From positions 1 through 5,941 of the forward strand of contig CASBRC010000080.1 of the NCBI GenBank assembly GCA_949128015.1: a stretch of 5,941 bases of DNA, given 5' to 3'. This stretch comes from Synechococcales cyanobacterium PMM_0003 (lineage in GTDB: Bacteria > Cyanobacteriota > Cyanobacteriia > Pseudanabaenales > Pseudanabaenaceae). The notes under the pieces are model-generated. The model saw nothing but the letters and a program-made list of their open reading frames with translations. It had not been told where the DNA came from and ran no database searches. This document shows positions 5,198 to 5,941 of the stretch, piece by piece. A program made the position numbers and the translations under genes. The first letter of the stretch is position 1. The number at the start of each line of letters is the position of its first letter.

Positions 5198-5941
5198 ACA
5201 TAGCCACACCAGTACTTTATACCCTTGCAGGAATTTTTGGACTGCTTACAATCGCCACACTTATAGTTTTCGGCTTAGCTTTGAGTCATTGGGACACAGA
5301 CTATAGCGAACTAAATAGCCGCATCAAATCTTGGTGGGTCATGGTGACGATTTTTAGTTTCGCGATATTGCTGAAACAACCCGCATCGATTGTCTTCTTT
5401 ATGTTGGTCAGTTTTATCGCCCTGCGAGAATATCTATCCCTAATCCCCACCCGCTTTAGCGATCGCCGCGTTTTACTTTGGGCATATCTTGCCATCCTCC
5501 TCCAATATTTCTGGATTTACATTGGCTGGTATGGAATGTTCCTGATCTTCATTCCCATCTATATGTTTCTGTTCTTACCGATGCGAATGTTGCTTAGCGG
5601 CGAAACTGAAGGATTCTTAAATGCGATCGGCACACTCCATTGGGGACTGATGCTCAATGTCTATACCATTAGTCACCTCTCTTATCTGATTATGCTGCCT
5701 CAGAGTGGTAATGCGATCGCAGGCGGCACGGGTTTACTGGTCTATCTACTGCTGCTAACTGAAATCAATGATATCGCCCAGTACATCTTCGGCAAGCTAT
5801 TTGGTCGTCATAAAATTATTCCTAAAGTTAGTCCTAACAAAACCGTTGAAGGGCTACTCGGAGGCATCTTGACAACTACTGGAATTGCGATCGCCTTAGC
5901 GCCTTGGCTGACTCCTTTCGATTTAATGCATTCAGCTTGTC
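5188..5941 (+). CDS. ynbB: YnbB-like CdsA-family phosphatidate cytidylyltransferase, 3' truncated by window end
   Basis: 251 residues are visible and the frame is open to the window end. CdsA-family enzymes couple phosphatidate and CTP to give CDP-diacylglycerol in the membrane. The protein is a polytopic membrane protein with hydrophobic stretches near 8-31, 52-83, 96-131, 145-171, 180-192 and 222-240. The family core is present: TEINDIAQYIFGKLFGR (191-207), then PKVSPNKTVEGLLGG (212-226), which matches the SPxKTxEG signature. From memory this is closer to E. coli YnbB (TESNDIAQYLWGK, PKVSPGKTLEGLMGG; about 298 residues) than to housekeeping CdsA. The last part, with the metal-binding KD and PGHGG-DR motifs, lies outside, so catalytic integrity cannot be judged. 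It overlaps the transferase by 10 nt and has its own strong ribosome binding site. In E. coli the next genes are ynbC (hydrolase) and ynbD (phosphatase); what follows here is unseen. Confidence 0.85.
   Translation, partial: MDINIATPVLYTLAGIFGLLTIATLIVFGLALSHWDTDYSELNSRIKSWWVMVTIFSFAILLKQPASIVFFMLVSFIALREYLSLIPTRFSDRRVLLWAYLAILLQYFWIYIGWYGMFLIFIPIYMFLFLPMRMLLSGETEGFLNAIGTLHWGLMLNVYTISHLSYLIMLPQSGNAIAGGTGLLVYLLLLTEINDIAQYIFGKLFGRHKIIPKVSPNKTVEGLLGGILTTTGIAIALAPWLTPFDLMHSAC

Noticed and set aside
5301..5495. Open frame of 64 codons on the minus strand inside the ynbB-like gene
   Set aside because: It is antisense to a clear CdsA-family gene and has no ribosome binding site or recognisable motif.
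1..5941. tRNA, rRNA or CRISPR array
   Set aside because: No cloverleaf-like segment, rRNA motif or regularly spaced direct repeat was seen on either strand.

Overview
The window is cyanobacterial chromosomal DNA. The host signal is strong: the HIP1 octamer GCGATCGC occurs about 18 times in 5.9 kb by eye, inside and between genes, and the encoded proteins read like cyanobacterial ones. The style of the palindromic repeats made me think of Pseudanabaena or a relative, but that genus is a guess.

Layout, left to right. (1) Positions 1-193 are non-coding. They hold a perfect 32-bp inverted repeat with a 3-nt loop (7-73), whose core looks like a bidirectional intrinsic terminator, then a second hairpin (74-104) and the short leader of uvrA. 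(2) Positions 194-3067 (+) are a complete uvrA, the damage-recognition ATPase of nucleotide excision repair, with both ABC modules and all three zinc-site motifs intact. (3) Positions 3172-4194 (-) are a convergent gene for a conserved cyanobacterial protein of unknown function. Its layout suggests a winged-helix-like N-terminal half and a GNAT-like C-terminal half. (4) Positions 4195-4558 separate that gene from a divergent pair. They carry a 152-bp MITE-like element with 14-bp perfect terminal inverted repeats and several internal hairpins, and a possible start-sequestering hairpin in front of the next gene. (5) Positions 4559-5197 and 5188-5941 (+) are two overlapping membrane-protein genes: a CDP-alcohol phosphatidyltransferase resembling E. 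coli YnbA, and a CdsA-like cytidylyltransferase resembling YnbB, cut by the window end.

How the genes work together. uvrA and the unknown gene converge and share no evident function. The last two genes form a translationally coupled pair that chemically makes sense: a CdsA-type enzyme makes a CDP-activated lipid, and a CDP-alcohol phosphatidyltransferase transfers the lipid phosphate to an alcohol. The transferase has Asn in place of two of the four Asp residues of the classical CDP-OH-P motif, as I recall also for YnbA. The pair is therefore probably a specialised accessory phospholipid module of unknown product rather than the housekeeping pgsA/cdsA enzymes. It is the most interesting biology here, followed by the nested-hairpin mobile element sitting in the divergent control region.
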